Positions 8,769-16,826 of a stretch of 64,000 bases of DNA are shown here, one piece after another (position 1 is the first letter of the stretch; every line of letters starts with the position of its first letter). The notes under the pieces were generated by a model, which did not search any database, was not told the DNA's origin, and saw only the letters and a list, made by a program, of their open reading frames with translations. This DNA comes from CAJXMH01 sp040220135 (GTDB lineage: Bacteria > Bacteroidota > Bacteroidia > Flavobacteriales_E > Vicingaceae). Made by a program: the position numbers and the translations under genes. The stretch covers positions 248,001 through 312,000 of the forward strand of contig JAVJTT010000021.1 in assembly GCA_040220135.1 (NCBI GenBank), in the 5' to 3' direction.

Positions 8769-8789
8769 CCCGCTCAATTTGCGGATTCT

Positions 8790-10388
8790 ATGAAGATTAA
8801 AGAGGAAATCAACAAGCGAAAGACATTTGCCATTATTTCTCACCCGGATGCGGGAAAAACAACCTTAACAGAGAAATTTCTCTTATTTGGTGGTGCCATT
8901 CAAACAGCTGGTGCGGTTAAGAATAATAAAATCAAGAAAACCGCTACTTCCGACTTTATGGAAATTGAAAAGCAAAGAGGGATTTCGGTAGCCACATCGG
9001 TGATGGGCTTTGAATACAAAAACAAGTTGATTAACCTTTTAGACACTCCCGGTCACAAAGACTTTGCTGAAGACACTTATCGCACCTTAACGGCCGTGGA
9101 TAGTGTTATTTTGGTTATCGATTGTGTAAAAGGGGTAGAAACGCAAACGAAGAAACTGATGGAGGTTTGTCGCATGCGTGATACGCCGGTAATCGTTTTT
9201 ATAAACAAACTTGATTTAGAAGGCCGCGACCCTTTTGAGTTGTTAGATGAACTCGAAGAAAAGCTCAAAATAAAAGTACGTCCGATGAGCTGGCCAATTG
9301 GAATTGGCGTAACTTTTAAAGGGGTTTATAATTTGCCTCATCAGAAAGTCAATCTTTTTCAATCTTCAAAAACTAAAATTGCCAAAGAAAGCATTGAAAT
9401 AAATGACTTAAGCGACCCTCAATTGGATGAACTAGTGGGCGATGAGGCCGATCAATTACGAGAAGATGTTGAGTTGGTAGAAGGAGTTTACGATGCCTTT
9501 GATCAATCTGCTTATTTAAAAGGAGAAGTGGCTCCGGTATTCTTCGGCTCTGCAGTGAACAACTTTGGCATTCAAGAAATGTTAGATCATTTTATTGAAA
9601 TAGCCCCCCATCCTAAAGCACGTCCAACAAACCAAGGCGAAATAGAACCCGAACAAAGCAAGTTTAGCGGTTTTGTATTTAAAATACACGCTAATCTAGA
9701 TCCGAATCACCGCGACCGGATTGCCTTTCTTCGAGTTTGTAGCGGAAAATTTGAGCGGAACAAATTCTTTCATCATGTAAGGCAAGAAAAGAAGTTGCGC
9801 TTTAACAACCCCACTTCTTTTATGGCGAAAGAAAAGAGCCTGATAGACGAGGCTTTTCCCGGTGATGTGATTGGTTTGTATGATACCGGTAATTTTAAGA
9901 TTGGCGACACGCTAACAGAGGGTGAAGACTTTACTTTTAAAGGAATTCCGAGCTTCTCACCTGAAATATTCAAAGAAGTAGTCAATGACAATCCCATGAA
10001 GTCGAAGCAGTTAGAGAAGGGAATTCGTCAGTTAACCGAGGAAGGAGTAGCACAGTTGTTTACGGCAAGAATGGGAAACAAGAAGTATATTGGAACTGTT
10101 GGGGAACTTCAATTTGAGGTAATTCAATATCGTTTAGAACATGAGTATGGTGCAAAAGCAAGCTTCCACCCTATGAATTTTTACAAGGCCTGTTGGTTTA
10201 CTTCAGACAATCAAGAAATGATGGATGAGTTTATACGCTTAAAGTCGAACTACATTGTTCACGACAAAGACAAACACTTGGTCTTTTTAGCTCAAACCCC
10301 GGGAATATTAAGAATTACTCAAGATAACTATCCGGACATTTCCTTCCATTTTACCTCTGAATTCAAGAAGAAAAAAGAACTAAGCTAG
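8790..10388 (+). CDS. prfC: Peptide chain release factor 3
   Basis: This 532-residue translational GTPase has the usual RF3 length. G1 is HPDAGKTTLTEK, switch I contains KQRGISV, G3 is DTPGHKDFAEDTYRTL, and G4 is NKLD. The linker MEIEKQRGISVATSVMGF and the C-terminal domain (VVGELQFEV-type segment GTVGELQFEVIQYRL) are characteristic of RF3 rather than EF-G. RF3 uses GTP to recycle RF1/RF2 from terminated ribosomes. The start at 8790 is set by the promoter box just upstream. The stop overlaps the convergent hydrolase gene by 9 bp. Confidence 0.96.
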   Translation: MKIKEEINKRKTFAIISHPDAGKTTLTEKFLLFGGAIQTAGAVKNNKIKKTATSDFMEIEKQRGISVATSVMGFEYKNKLINLLDTPGHKDFAEDTYRTLTAVDSVILVIDCVKGVETQTKKLMEVCRMRDTPVIVFINKLDLEGRDPFELLDELEEKLKIKVRPMSWPIGIGVTFKGVYNLPHQKVNLFQSSKTKIAKESIEINDLSDPQLDELVGDEADQLREDVELVEGVYDAFDQSAYLKGEVAPVFFGSAVNNFGIQEMLDHFIEIAPHPKARPTNQGEIEPEQSKFSGFVFKIHANLDPNHRDRIAFLRVCSGKFERNKFFHHVRQEKKLRFNNPTSFMAKEKSLIDEAFPGDVIGLYDTGNFKIGDTLTEGEDFTFKGIPSFSPEIFKEVVNDNPMKSKQLEKGIRQLTEEGVAQLFTARMGNKKYIGTVGELQFEVIQYRLEHEYGAKASFHPMNFYKACWFTSDNQEMMDEFIRLKSNYIVHDKDKHLVFLAQTPGILRITQDNYPDISFHFTSEFKKKKELS

Positions 10389-11183
10389 GAGCTTACTCAT
10401 CCATTTTCGGTACTTCTTCATGGCTTGCATGTCGCTGTGCGCCGCTCCTTTAATTGTTACGAAGGTTAAATTTGGGTTTACCCCTTTCAGTTTCGCACCC
10501 AAAAAGTAAGGTACTTTCCGATCTTCTGTTCCATGAAAAATATACAGGGGTACTTCTACTTTGCTTAGATAGCGATTGGTACGAAAGTGGTATTTACTAA
10601 TCAAGTTGGCCGGCAAATAAGCTTTGTGGTATTTAACAAGCTCAATAAAATTAAAATAAGGCGCTTCAAGGATCAAAGCCTTGGGTTGATTTTTACTACC
10701 CAATCGGGCTGCTATTCCCGTTCCTAAAGAAAAGCCGTATACAATTATTTGCTCTTCAGCATACTCTTTCAGCATTTCGTGGTAGAGTATTTTGGCATCT
10801 CTTTGTAAGTTCTTTTCGCCTTTAATGGTGCCTCCACTTTTTCCAAAACCTCTGAAGTCGTAGATAAATACATCATAATTTCGTTTTAGAAAAAAGGGAG
10901 CGAAATCGCCCCAATACCTTAAATTATCAGCATTTCCATGAATGTAAAAGATCAAACCTTTTGATTTCTCGGCTTTGAATAAGAGTGCATTTAACTCTAC
11001 CCCCTCTTCTACTTCATAAAAACGCTCTTCATACTCTGCCTTAAAAGGAAAATTATAATTCTTAGGAAGTTTTATGGGACTGAAAATCAGCTTTTCTTGT
11101 AAAAAATAGAAGCTAAACAAAATGCCGGCAATAATGCCGCCTAGGATGATAAGGATGATTAATGTCCATGTGAGTACTTCCAC
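10380..11183 (-). CDS. Membrane-anchored alpha/beta hydrolase
   Basis: This 267-residue protein has one N-terminal membrane helix (residues 5-28, LIILIILGGIIAGILFSFYF) followed by an alpha/beta-hydrolase fold. The oxyanion region is FYIHGNADN, the nucleophile elbow is YGFSLGTG (Ser), the acid is in HGTEDRKVP, and the His is in GAAHSDM. This arrangement resembles the ABHD13/Bem46-type serine hydrolases; the substrate is unknown. The only plausible start is GTG at 11183, 4 nt from a near-consensus promoter box, so translation may be leaderless. It is convergent with prfC, with a 9-bp overlap. Confidence 0.85.
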   Translation of the reverse strand: MEVLTWTLIILIILGGIIAGILFSFYFLQEKLIFSPIKLPKNYNFPFKAEYEERFYEVEEGVELNALLFKAEKSKGLIFYIHGNADNLRYWGDFAPFFLKRNYDVFIYDFRGFGKSGGTIKGEKNLQRDAKILYHEMLKEYAEEQIIVYGFSLGTGIAARLGSKNQPKALILEAPYFNFIELVKYHKAYLPANLISKYHFRTNRYLSKVEVPLYIFHGTEDRKVPYFLGAKLKGVNPNLTFVTIKGAAHSDMQAMKKYRKWMSKLLA

Positions 11184-11187
11184 ATCT

Positions 11188-11217
11188 GAAAAGTACGACT
11201 AAATGCATCTTTGACAA
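11188..11217 (-). promoter_or_regulatory. Promoter for the alpha/beta hydrolase
   Basis: On the reverse strand, TTG (11217-11215), 19 nt, then TACTTTTC (11195-11188) fit the -33/-7 spacing with one mismatch in the -7 box. Four bases separate it from the GTG start. Confidence 0.5.
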
Positions 11218-11442
11218 GAGAATAGTAAAATTTGTCTTTAAGCCGGATCAAGCATTTGAAAATAATAACTGCATAAACGATCAAAAAAAACTGCCTTTTT
11301 GTAAAAACTGAGACGAATCAAAATAGTGATTTACTCAATCGGGCTTATCGCAATCAACATAAGTAGTTCAAAGTAAAATAATCCTTCTATTGCATAAGTT
11401 GGGTTTAACAAGCATTAACAGCAGATGCGAAGGCATAAATGT
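11218..11442. other. Divergent intergenic region without further features
   Basis: This AT-rich stretch lies between the hydrolase promoter and the TlpA-gene promoter. I see no ORF, hairpin terminator or strong repeat in it. Confidence 0.5.
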
Positions 11443-11450
11443 TAATTTTG
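11443..11450 (+). promoter_or_regulatory. -7 promoter box for the TlpA-SCO operon
   Basis: TAATTTTG matches TAnnTTTG exactly, 16 nt before the ATG at 11467. No -33 TTG was found at standard spacing. Confidence 0.55.
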
Positions 11451-11466
11451 ATGCAAACTCACTACT

Positions 11467-12897
11467 ATGAAGAAACTGTTTCTTTTCACACTTACCCTAG
11501 CTACTTTATTTTCGATAGATTCATTAGCAAAAGGAGAAGAACAATATAGAATTACCGTAGAAGTAAAAGGACTTGCTGATACTACAGCCTATTTAACCTA
11601 CTACTACGGCAAAGGACAGTACTATAGAGATACTACGACTTTCAACAGCAAAGGAGTGGCTGTATTTGAAGATCAAGATTCACTTGAGCATGGAATGTAT
11701 TCCATCATGATTCCCAAGGCTAAACTCTTTGATTTTATGGTAGACAATCAGGAATTAAACTTCAAGACTGATACTAGTAACTATATTCAAAACATGCGTG
11801 TGAAAGGTAGTGCAGAAAACGAACTATTTTTTGAATATTTGAAGTTCTTGAATGGTCGGCAAATGCAAGCCAGAATGATATCAAATCAACTTAAAACGGC
11901 AGAAGGAGAACAAAAAGAGGCCCTTATTGAGCAAAGAGAAGCACTAGATAAGGAAGTGACTGAATACATCGAAAAGTTACACCAAGATCATGAGGGTACG
12001 CTCACTAGTAATTTTGTAAAGGGCTTAAATTTTCCTGAAGTACCTCCGGCTCCAAAGAATGAAGATGGAACAGTAGATAGCACTTTTGAATTCCGCTATT
12101 TTAAAAAGCACTTTTTTGACAATGTAGACTTTACAGACGGGCGATTGGTGAGAACTTCTATATTCCATGATAAAATTGATTATTACTTGGAGAAACTTAC
12201 CTACCAAAATGCTGACTCTATCATTAAGTCAGTGGATGTGATACTGAAAAATTCCGCGCAACACCCAGATTTGTTTCGTTATGCTTTGAGTTACCTTACT
12301 TCTCATTACGAGCGTTCTGAACAAATGGGAATGGATGCGGTCTTTGTTCACATTGGTAAGAATTACTTCATGAAAGGAAAAGCGGATGAATGGTTTAGCG
12401 ACAAACAACTCAAGAAACTAACAGAAAGAGTTAAAGCCTTAGACCCTTTATTAATTGGCAAAAAAGCCCCCAACATTGTGGTGAAAGATACGGCGATGAA
12501 TAAGTTGATGCAGCTTTACGATGTAGATGCAAAGTACACTGTGGTTTACATTTGGTCGCCTGACTGTGGCCACTGTAAAAAAGCTACGCCGAAACTAAAA
12601 GATTTGTATGACAAAGTAAAAGACCAAGGGGTTGAAGTTTTTGCAGTCGGCAATGAATATGAAAATGAAGCTTGGATCAAATTTATCAAAGAGCACGATC
12701 TAAACTGGATCAATGGTTCTGATGGAGGTGACTTTACCAGCAATTTTAGAACGCTGTACGATGTTTACAGCACCCCACAAACCTATTTGCTTGATGAGGA
12801 TAAAAAAATTCTCGCTAAAAAAGTTAGCATTGAGTCATTGGAAAACATCATCAACTATTATTTAGAAAAAGACGCCAAGGAAAAAGATGAAGAATAA
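11467..12897 (+). CDS. TlpA-family thiol-disulfide protein with DUF4369/DUF5106-like front
   Basis: This 476-residue secreted protein has a signal peptide (to about SLAKG), a beta-rich N-terminal domain (YRITVEVKGLADTTAYLTYYYGKG, DUF4369-like), a long helical middle, and a C-terminal thioredoxin domain whose active site is SPDCGHCKKATP (CxxC at about 369-372). Such proteins act in the periplasm as reductants or in metal/cytochrome maturation. The gene ends 11 bp inside the SCO1-family gene, so a joint role in copper delivery or cytochrome oxidase assembly is a reasonable inference. Confidence 0.85.
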   Translation: MKKLFLFTLTLATLFSIDSLAKGEEQYRITVEVKGLADTTAYLTYYYGKGQYYRDTTTFNSKGVAVFEDQDSLEHGMYSIMIPKAKLFDFMVDNQELNFKTDTSNYIQNMRVKGSAENELFFEYLKFLNGRQMQARMISNQLKTAEGEQKEALIEQREALDKEVTEYIEKLHQDHEGTLTSNFVKGLNFPEVPPAPKNEDGTVDSTFEFRYFKKHFFDNVDFTDGRLVRTSIFHDKIDYYLEKLTYQNADSIIKSVDVILKNSAQHPDLFRYALSYLTSHYERSEQMGMDAVFVHIGKNYFMKGKADEWFSDKQLKKLTERVKALDPLLIGKKAPNIVVKDTAMNKLMQLYDVDAKYTVVYIWSPDCGHCKKATPKLKDLYDKVKDQGVEVFAVGNEYENEAWIKFIKEHDLNWINGSDGGDFTSNFRTLYDVYSTPQTYLLDEDKKILAKKVSIESLENIINYYLEKDAKEKDEE

Positions 12898-13546
12898 ACT
12901 TGCCATCATTATCCCTGCCTTGTTACTAATGGTGGGCATTGGTATTGCTTATCAGATGATCAAATCTGATCGAAGCCTACCAATCTACTCCCCCATGATG
13001 ATAAACCCTGAATTGGTTGATGAAAGCAAGCAAGACGTAAAAAAGAATCACCGCATCGCCGATTTTTCCTTGATTGATCAAGATGGCAATGCTTTTACAC
13101 AAGAGCAATTGGCAGATAAGTATTATGTGACCGATTTCTTTTTCACCACCTGCCCTACCATTTGCCCAGATATGAGCAGTCAATTGATGCGGGTGCAAGA
13201 AGCCTATGAAGAGGATGGAGATTTTATGATTGTATCCCATTCCGTAACTCCTGAAACTGATACTCCGGAAATACTAAAGGAGTACGCCAATCGTTATGAA
13301 GCAAAAGAAAATAAATGGGTGTTTTTGACGGGAGACAAGAAAACCATCTACGATTTGGCTAGAAAATCTTACTTTGCAGCTACTACAGAAGGAGATGGCG
13401 GTTTGGATGATTTTATTCATACTGAAAACTTTGTCTTGGTAGATAAAGAGAAACGGATTCGAGGCTTTTACGATGGGACTGACCCCAAAAGTGTTGATCA
13501 ATTGATAACTGATATTGAAATATTGCAAGCGGAATACCAGCCTTAA
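12887..13546 (+). CDS. SCO1/SenC-family copper chaperone
   Basis: This 219-residue protein has an N-terminal membrane anchor (LAIIIPALLLMVGIGIAYQMI) and a thioredoxin-like SCO domain. Copper ligands are visible: CPTIC (CxxxC) in FFTTCPTICPDMSS and the distal His in FIHTENFVLVD. SCO proteins help load the CuA site of cytochrome c oxidase. The start overlaps the TlpA gene by 11 bp. Two very small lipoprotein genes follow at once, so the operon probably runs to 13899. Confidence 0.93.
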   Translation: MKNKLAIIIPALLLMVGIGIAYQMIKSDRSLPIYSPMMINPELVDESKQDVKKNHRIADFSLIDQDGNAFTQEQLADKYYVTDFFFTTCPTICPDMSSQLMRVQEAYEEDGDFMIVSHSVTPETDTPEILKEYANRYEAKENKWVFLTGDKKTIYDLARKSYFAATTEGDGGLDDFIHTENFVLVDKEKRIRGFYDGTDPKSVDQLITDIEILQAEYQP

Positions 13547-13553
13547 GGCCATA

Positions 13554-13667
13554 ATGTTATTGTCAATAGCAAGTATTCTTATTGCCTGTTCTGCTTCAAA
13601 AAAATCTAGAAAACACAAAAAACTTCCCGGTATAGAAGAACTAAGAAAGAATTATGGGAAACGCTAA
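13554..13667 (+). CDS. Mini-lipoprotein (37 aa)
   Basis: The ORF starts 7 bp after the SCO gene: MLLSIASILIACSASKKSRKH..., ending GIEELRKNYGKR. Residues 1-12 form a short hydrophobic signal with an IIAC lipobox, followed by a lysine-rich tail. It overlaps the next gene by 14 bp in another frame, as in a translationally coupled operon. I do not recognise the family. The short hydrophobic stretch, its position and the lipobox are the only support. Confidence 0.45.
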   Translation: MLLSIASILIACSASKKSRKHKKLPGIEELRKNYGKR

Positions 13668-13899
13668 GTCTGCATACCAACTCGCAATACTTTGTCTGCT
13701 GTTTAGCTTCTGTCTGGCTTGTAACCCTTATGCAGGTTTCAAAGGAGTAAATAAGAAAGGCATGAGTAATAACAAAGCACCCAGCCAAGAATTAAAGGAA
13801 GATTACAAAAAATCAACCAAAAGAATGAACAGGAAGTACAAGCGAGAAATGAAAAGGCGTAAAAAGCGCATGGGTTCTCAACCTAAAAAAACTCCTTAA
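13654..13899 (+). CDS. Small lysine/arginine-rich lipoprotein (81 aa)
   Basis: The signal (AYQLAILCLLFSFCLAC) ends in a lipobox with Cys at about 23, followed by NPYAGF and a very basic tail (RKYKREMKRRKKRMG). It is probably an inner- or outer-membrane lipoprotein whose basic tail could bind a polyanion; the function is unknown. It is the last gene of the TlpA-SCO operon, overlapping the mini-lipoprotein upstream and converging on the ABC ATPase gene with a 4-bp overlap. Confidence 0.55.
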   Translation: MGNAKSAYQLAILCLLFSFCLACNPYAGFKGVNKKGMSNNKAPSQELKEDYKKSTKRMNRKYKREMKRRKKRMGSQPKKTP

Positions 13900-14672
13900 A
13901 GCGTTATCCGAAATCGCTTGCTTTGCTTGTCATAGCGATATGAATCACCTAAGAGAATTTCTTGGTAAATGCAGTCCTCATAGAATCTTTCGGTCTTAAT
14001 CTGGTGTACCTTGTTCCCTTCTATAAGCCAAACTTTGTCTGCTATCTGAAGAGCCAGATCAAACTGATGAGATGAGAAAACCACCGTTTTACTTTCCTCT
14101 TCAACAAGTCGTTTTATTAGCCGCAGTTGGGCCGTGGTGTTTTTAACATCAAGGTGAGTGGTTGGCTCATCGAGGATCAAGAGTTTGGCTTGTTGGGCCA
14201 AGGCTCTTGCTAAAAAAACTTTTTGACGCTCGCCATCGCTTAAATCGCTCAAGGCATTATGGCGCAGTGAAGCCAAACCACAGCTTACTAAACTCTCTTC
14301 TACAGCTTCTTTATCTTCCTTTCCTAGCTTTCCCAACCAATTTGTAAAAGGGTAACGACCAAATGCCACAAATTCCTCCACCTGTAAGAGCGCTTGATAT
14401 TGCTTATTGGTTAAAACCAAGGCCATTTCTCTTGCCAACTCGCTTTTTGACCAATTTGAGAGGGTTTTCTCTTTCAGAAAAACATCTCCGGCATCTATTT
14501 CGATCAAGCCGGATAATCCTCTCAATAGGGTTGATTTTCCACTTCCATTTTCCCCTAACAGCAAAACGATTTCTCCTGAATTCACTTCTAGATTAGCTGA
14601 CTCAATCACCTTTTCAGTGCTAGATGGATAAGACAAACTCAAGTCTTTGGTATGTAAAGTTGGTTTTTTCAA
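13896..14672 (-). CDS. BtuD/FecE-type ABC transporter ATPase
   Basis: This 258-residue ATPase has Walker A GENGSGKST (about 44), the signature LSDGERQKV, Walker B LLILDEPTTHLD, and a switch His in SSHQFDLA. It matches the ATPase of metal-chelate/cobalamin importers (FecE/BtuD/HmuV). I place the start at TTG 14672, which overlaps the permease stop (TTGA) and begins MKKPTLHTKDLSL; a longer TTG start at 14711 lies inside the permease gene. It is the last gene of the SBP-permease-ATPase set. Cobalamin as substrate is inferred from the riboswitch-led genes upstream on the same strand; ferric siderophore or haem are alternatives. Confidence 0.88.
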   Translation of the reverse strand: MKKPTLHTKDLSLSYPSSTEKVIESANLEVNSGEIVLLLGENGSGKSTLLRGLSGLIEIDAGDVFLKEKTLSNWSKSELAREMALVLTNKQYQALLQVEEFVAFGRYPFTNWLGKLGKEDKEAVEESLVSCGLASLRHNALSDLSDGERQKVFLARALAQQAKLLILDEPTTHLDVKNTTAQLRLIKRLVEEESKTVVFSSHQFDLALQIADKVWLIEGNKVHQIKTERFYEDCIYQEILLGDSYRYDKQSKRFRITL

Positions 14673-15682
14673 AAGCCGGCAGAGATAGAACGTTTCCGAA
14701 AGATAATCCAAATAATAATGGGAATCCCTATTAAACTGGTGATAGAGTTAATGGGGAGACTAATACCTTCAGCCGGAAGGTGACTTAAGATATCGCTTAG
14801 TAAAAGAATGCTGGCCCCCATTAAAATAGAAGCCGGAAGCAATACTAAGTGATTGGTGGTTTTAAACCATAAACGAGCAAGATGCGGCACAATAATACCT
14901 ACAAAACCAATTGGCCCACAAAAAGCCGTAATTACTCCGGCTAAACCACCACTGATCACGATCATGCTCAAGCGTAAAGGGTGAATTGAAACGCCTAAGC
15001 TTTTGGCGTATTCTTCTCCCAACAAGAGCGCATTCATGGGTTTACTCTGAACCATAGCCCAAAGTAAAAGAAGTAAAACTGTGAGGCCTACAATTCCCAA
15101 TTGCTGAAAAGAAAGGCCTTCTAGACTCCCTAAAGTCCAAATGAGGAAGGCTTTCAATTGAAAATCATGGCTGAAGTATTGCATTAGCCCAATAAGGGCA
15201 GTAGCTATTGAGCCAATCATGATTCCAAGAATGAGCAGGCTCATTACATCTTGAATGCGCAGAGAAACCAGAAACAGGATGAGAAGTACGCCAACCGCTC
15301 CCAAAATAGCCCCCATGATTATACCAAAGGGTGAAGCCATACTGAATCCTAAAATGCCCGCCCCTAGCACCAAGAGTGCAACGCCTAAACCGGCACCTGA
15401 GCTAATTCCCAAAATGTAAGGCCCTGCTAAGGGATTGCGAAACAAGGTTTGCATTAATAAACCGGAAACAGAAAGTGCCGCGCCACACAAAACGGCGGTT
15501 ATGGCTTTAGGCAAGCGAGATTGTAAGACAATAATCTCATGTGATTTCTCAGCTGCTTGCCCCCATAACACTTGCCAAACCTCCGAAAGAGATAAGTTAG
15601 CACTTCCCACTATTAAATCGAGGAAAAAAAGTAAAAGGAGAAGGAGTAGCCCACTTAGGTATGACAAGCTTCTCAGCTTCAT
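14669..15682 (-). CDS. BtuC/FecCD-type ABC permease
   Basis: This 337-residue integral membrane protein has about ten helices and the FecCD family hallmarks (LPKAITAVLCGAALSVSGLLMQTLFRNPLAGPYILG near the start, GPIGFVGIIVPHLAR about residue 255). It forms the channel of a cobalamin or iron-chelate importer. Its ATG overlaps the stop of the binding-protein gene by 4 bp (ATGA) and its stop overlaps the ATPase start. Length and topology are normal for the family. Confidence 0.92.
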   Translation of the reverse strand: MKLRSLSYLSGLLLLLLLFFLDLIVGSANLSLSEVWQVLWGQAAEKSHEIIVLQSRLPKAITAVLCGAALSVSGLLMQTLFRNPLAGPYILGISSGAGLGVALLVLGAGILGFSMASPFGIIMGAILGAVGVLLILFLVSLRIQDVMSLLILGIMIGSIATALIGLMQYFSHDFQLKAFLIWTLGSLEGLSFQQLGIVGLTVLLLLLWAMVQSKPMNALLLGEEYAKSLGVSIHPLRLSMIVISGGLAGVITAFCGPIGFVGIIVPHLARLWFKTTNHLVLLPASILMGASILLLSDILSHLPAEGISLPINSITSLIGIPIIIWIIFRKRSISAGF

Positions 15683-16824
15683 GGGTCTAGCTTTTTATAG
15701 TAATAGAGCTCTCTTTCTTGAGGCATTAAATTGGGATGAAAAATCTGAATAAGGTCAGCTAGGATTACATCCGGTTTCACTACAGCCGACTCCCAATAAT
15801 CATTGCCTCCTGCTTCATTAACTCGCTTACTTATGTTGAATATTCGGTCGTTTTTAAAAGCCTCGAACGACTTGAATCGTTCATCTGTTTCTAGCATTCT
15901 ACTTTTACTGCTAAGCGCGCTTGGGTTTAACCAAAAGTCTGCTGAAATGCCTCTTTCAAAAACGGTCTCTATGGCTAAGGGAAGACTTGCTTTTGAGGAA
16001 TCATCTTTCCATAAGTAGTTGGCATTGGCATCTGCTAGAAAACGCGCCTGAAAGGAGTTACCCCCTCCCATATACCAAGTCCCTTTCCAAGGCAAACTAA
16101 GCAAAACGGTGGGTTGTTTCTTGGCCTTAGAAGCCAATTGTTGCAAGCTATCGTACCGCTTTTCTATGGCTTGGTATTTCGCTAAGGCTTTATTTACTTC
16201 CGACTTGCCATAAAATGCGGCTAAGGCAATTAACCATTTGGCTTTTTCTAAAGGATCGCTTTCCATATACTCGGCAATCAGTACTACTTTCTGACCTAGT
16301 CTTCTGTAATCTTCCAAACGCTGAAAGTCATCAGCTCCAATGGCATAGGCAAACAAAACATCCGGATTGGTGGCTACCAAAAGCTCTTGGTCGAAGTGCT
16401 GCTTTCCTAAATCAGCTATTTCACCGGATTCAACTCTTTGTTGAAACTCCTGATCAAAAGCCAAGTCTAAATTACTAGCTCCCTTAATGGTTGAAACTCG
16501 ATCAAGCTCTGCCAAATAACCAAGATGAGTTGTTGAGTTAATGGCTACCTTTTGAACCGGTATTTGAACGTGGTGAGTCGCATCTTGACTCTTTTCTACC
16601 TTAGCGGTATTACTTAGCCAATAGGTTTCCTTCTGTTCTGAGCCTACAAAAGGTGTCATTACCTTTAAGCGATAGCCATCAAGCTCTTGATGCAACTGAA
16701 AGTGTTCAGTTTTAACCACCAGCTTAGCGCTTGTTTCCTTTCTCTCTACTTGTTTATTTGTAGTCGACTGACAAGCATATAAAAACAAAACAGCAAGGCA
16801 AAAATAAAAATGGAAGAACCTCAT
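15679..16824 (-). CDS. BtuF/FecB-type substrate-binding lipoprotein
   Basis: This 381-residue protein has a lipoprotein signal (FYFCLAVLFLYAC, Cys 18) and a helical-backbone binding protein fold: HLGYLAELDRVSTIKGASN, then PDVLFAYAIGADD, and GGNDYWESAVVKPDVILADLIQIFHPNL at the end. It should deliver substrate to the adjacent permease. The gene starts 2 bp after the stop of the giant repeat gene, so it probably shares its transcript. It differs clearly from the second, signal-less binding protein at 23924-24730. Confidence 0.87.
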   Translation of the reverse strand: MRFFHFYFCLAVLFLYACQSTTNKQVERKETSAKLVVKTEHFQLHQELDGYRLKVMTPFVGSEQKETYWLSNTAKVEKSQDATHHVQIPVQKVAINSTTHLGYLAELDRVSTIKGASNLDLAFDQEFQQRVESGEIADLGKQHFDQELLVATNPDVLFAYAIGADDFQRLEDYRRLGQKVVLIAEYMESDPLEKAKWLIALAAFYGKSEVNKALAKYQAIEKRYDSLQQLASKAKKQPTVLLSLPWKGTWYMGGGNSFQARFLADANANYLWKDDSSKASLPLAIETVFERGISADFWLNPSALSSKSRMLETDERFKSFEAFKNDRIFNISKRVNEAGGNDYWESAVVKPDVILADLIQIFHPNLMPQERELYYYKKLDP

Positions 16825-16826
16825 GC

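Noticed and set aside
13896..16824. Ferric siderophore or haem importer
   Set aside because: Not excluded by family alone, but its position directly downstream on the same strand as the riboswitch-led B12 genes makes cobalamin more likely.
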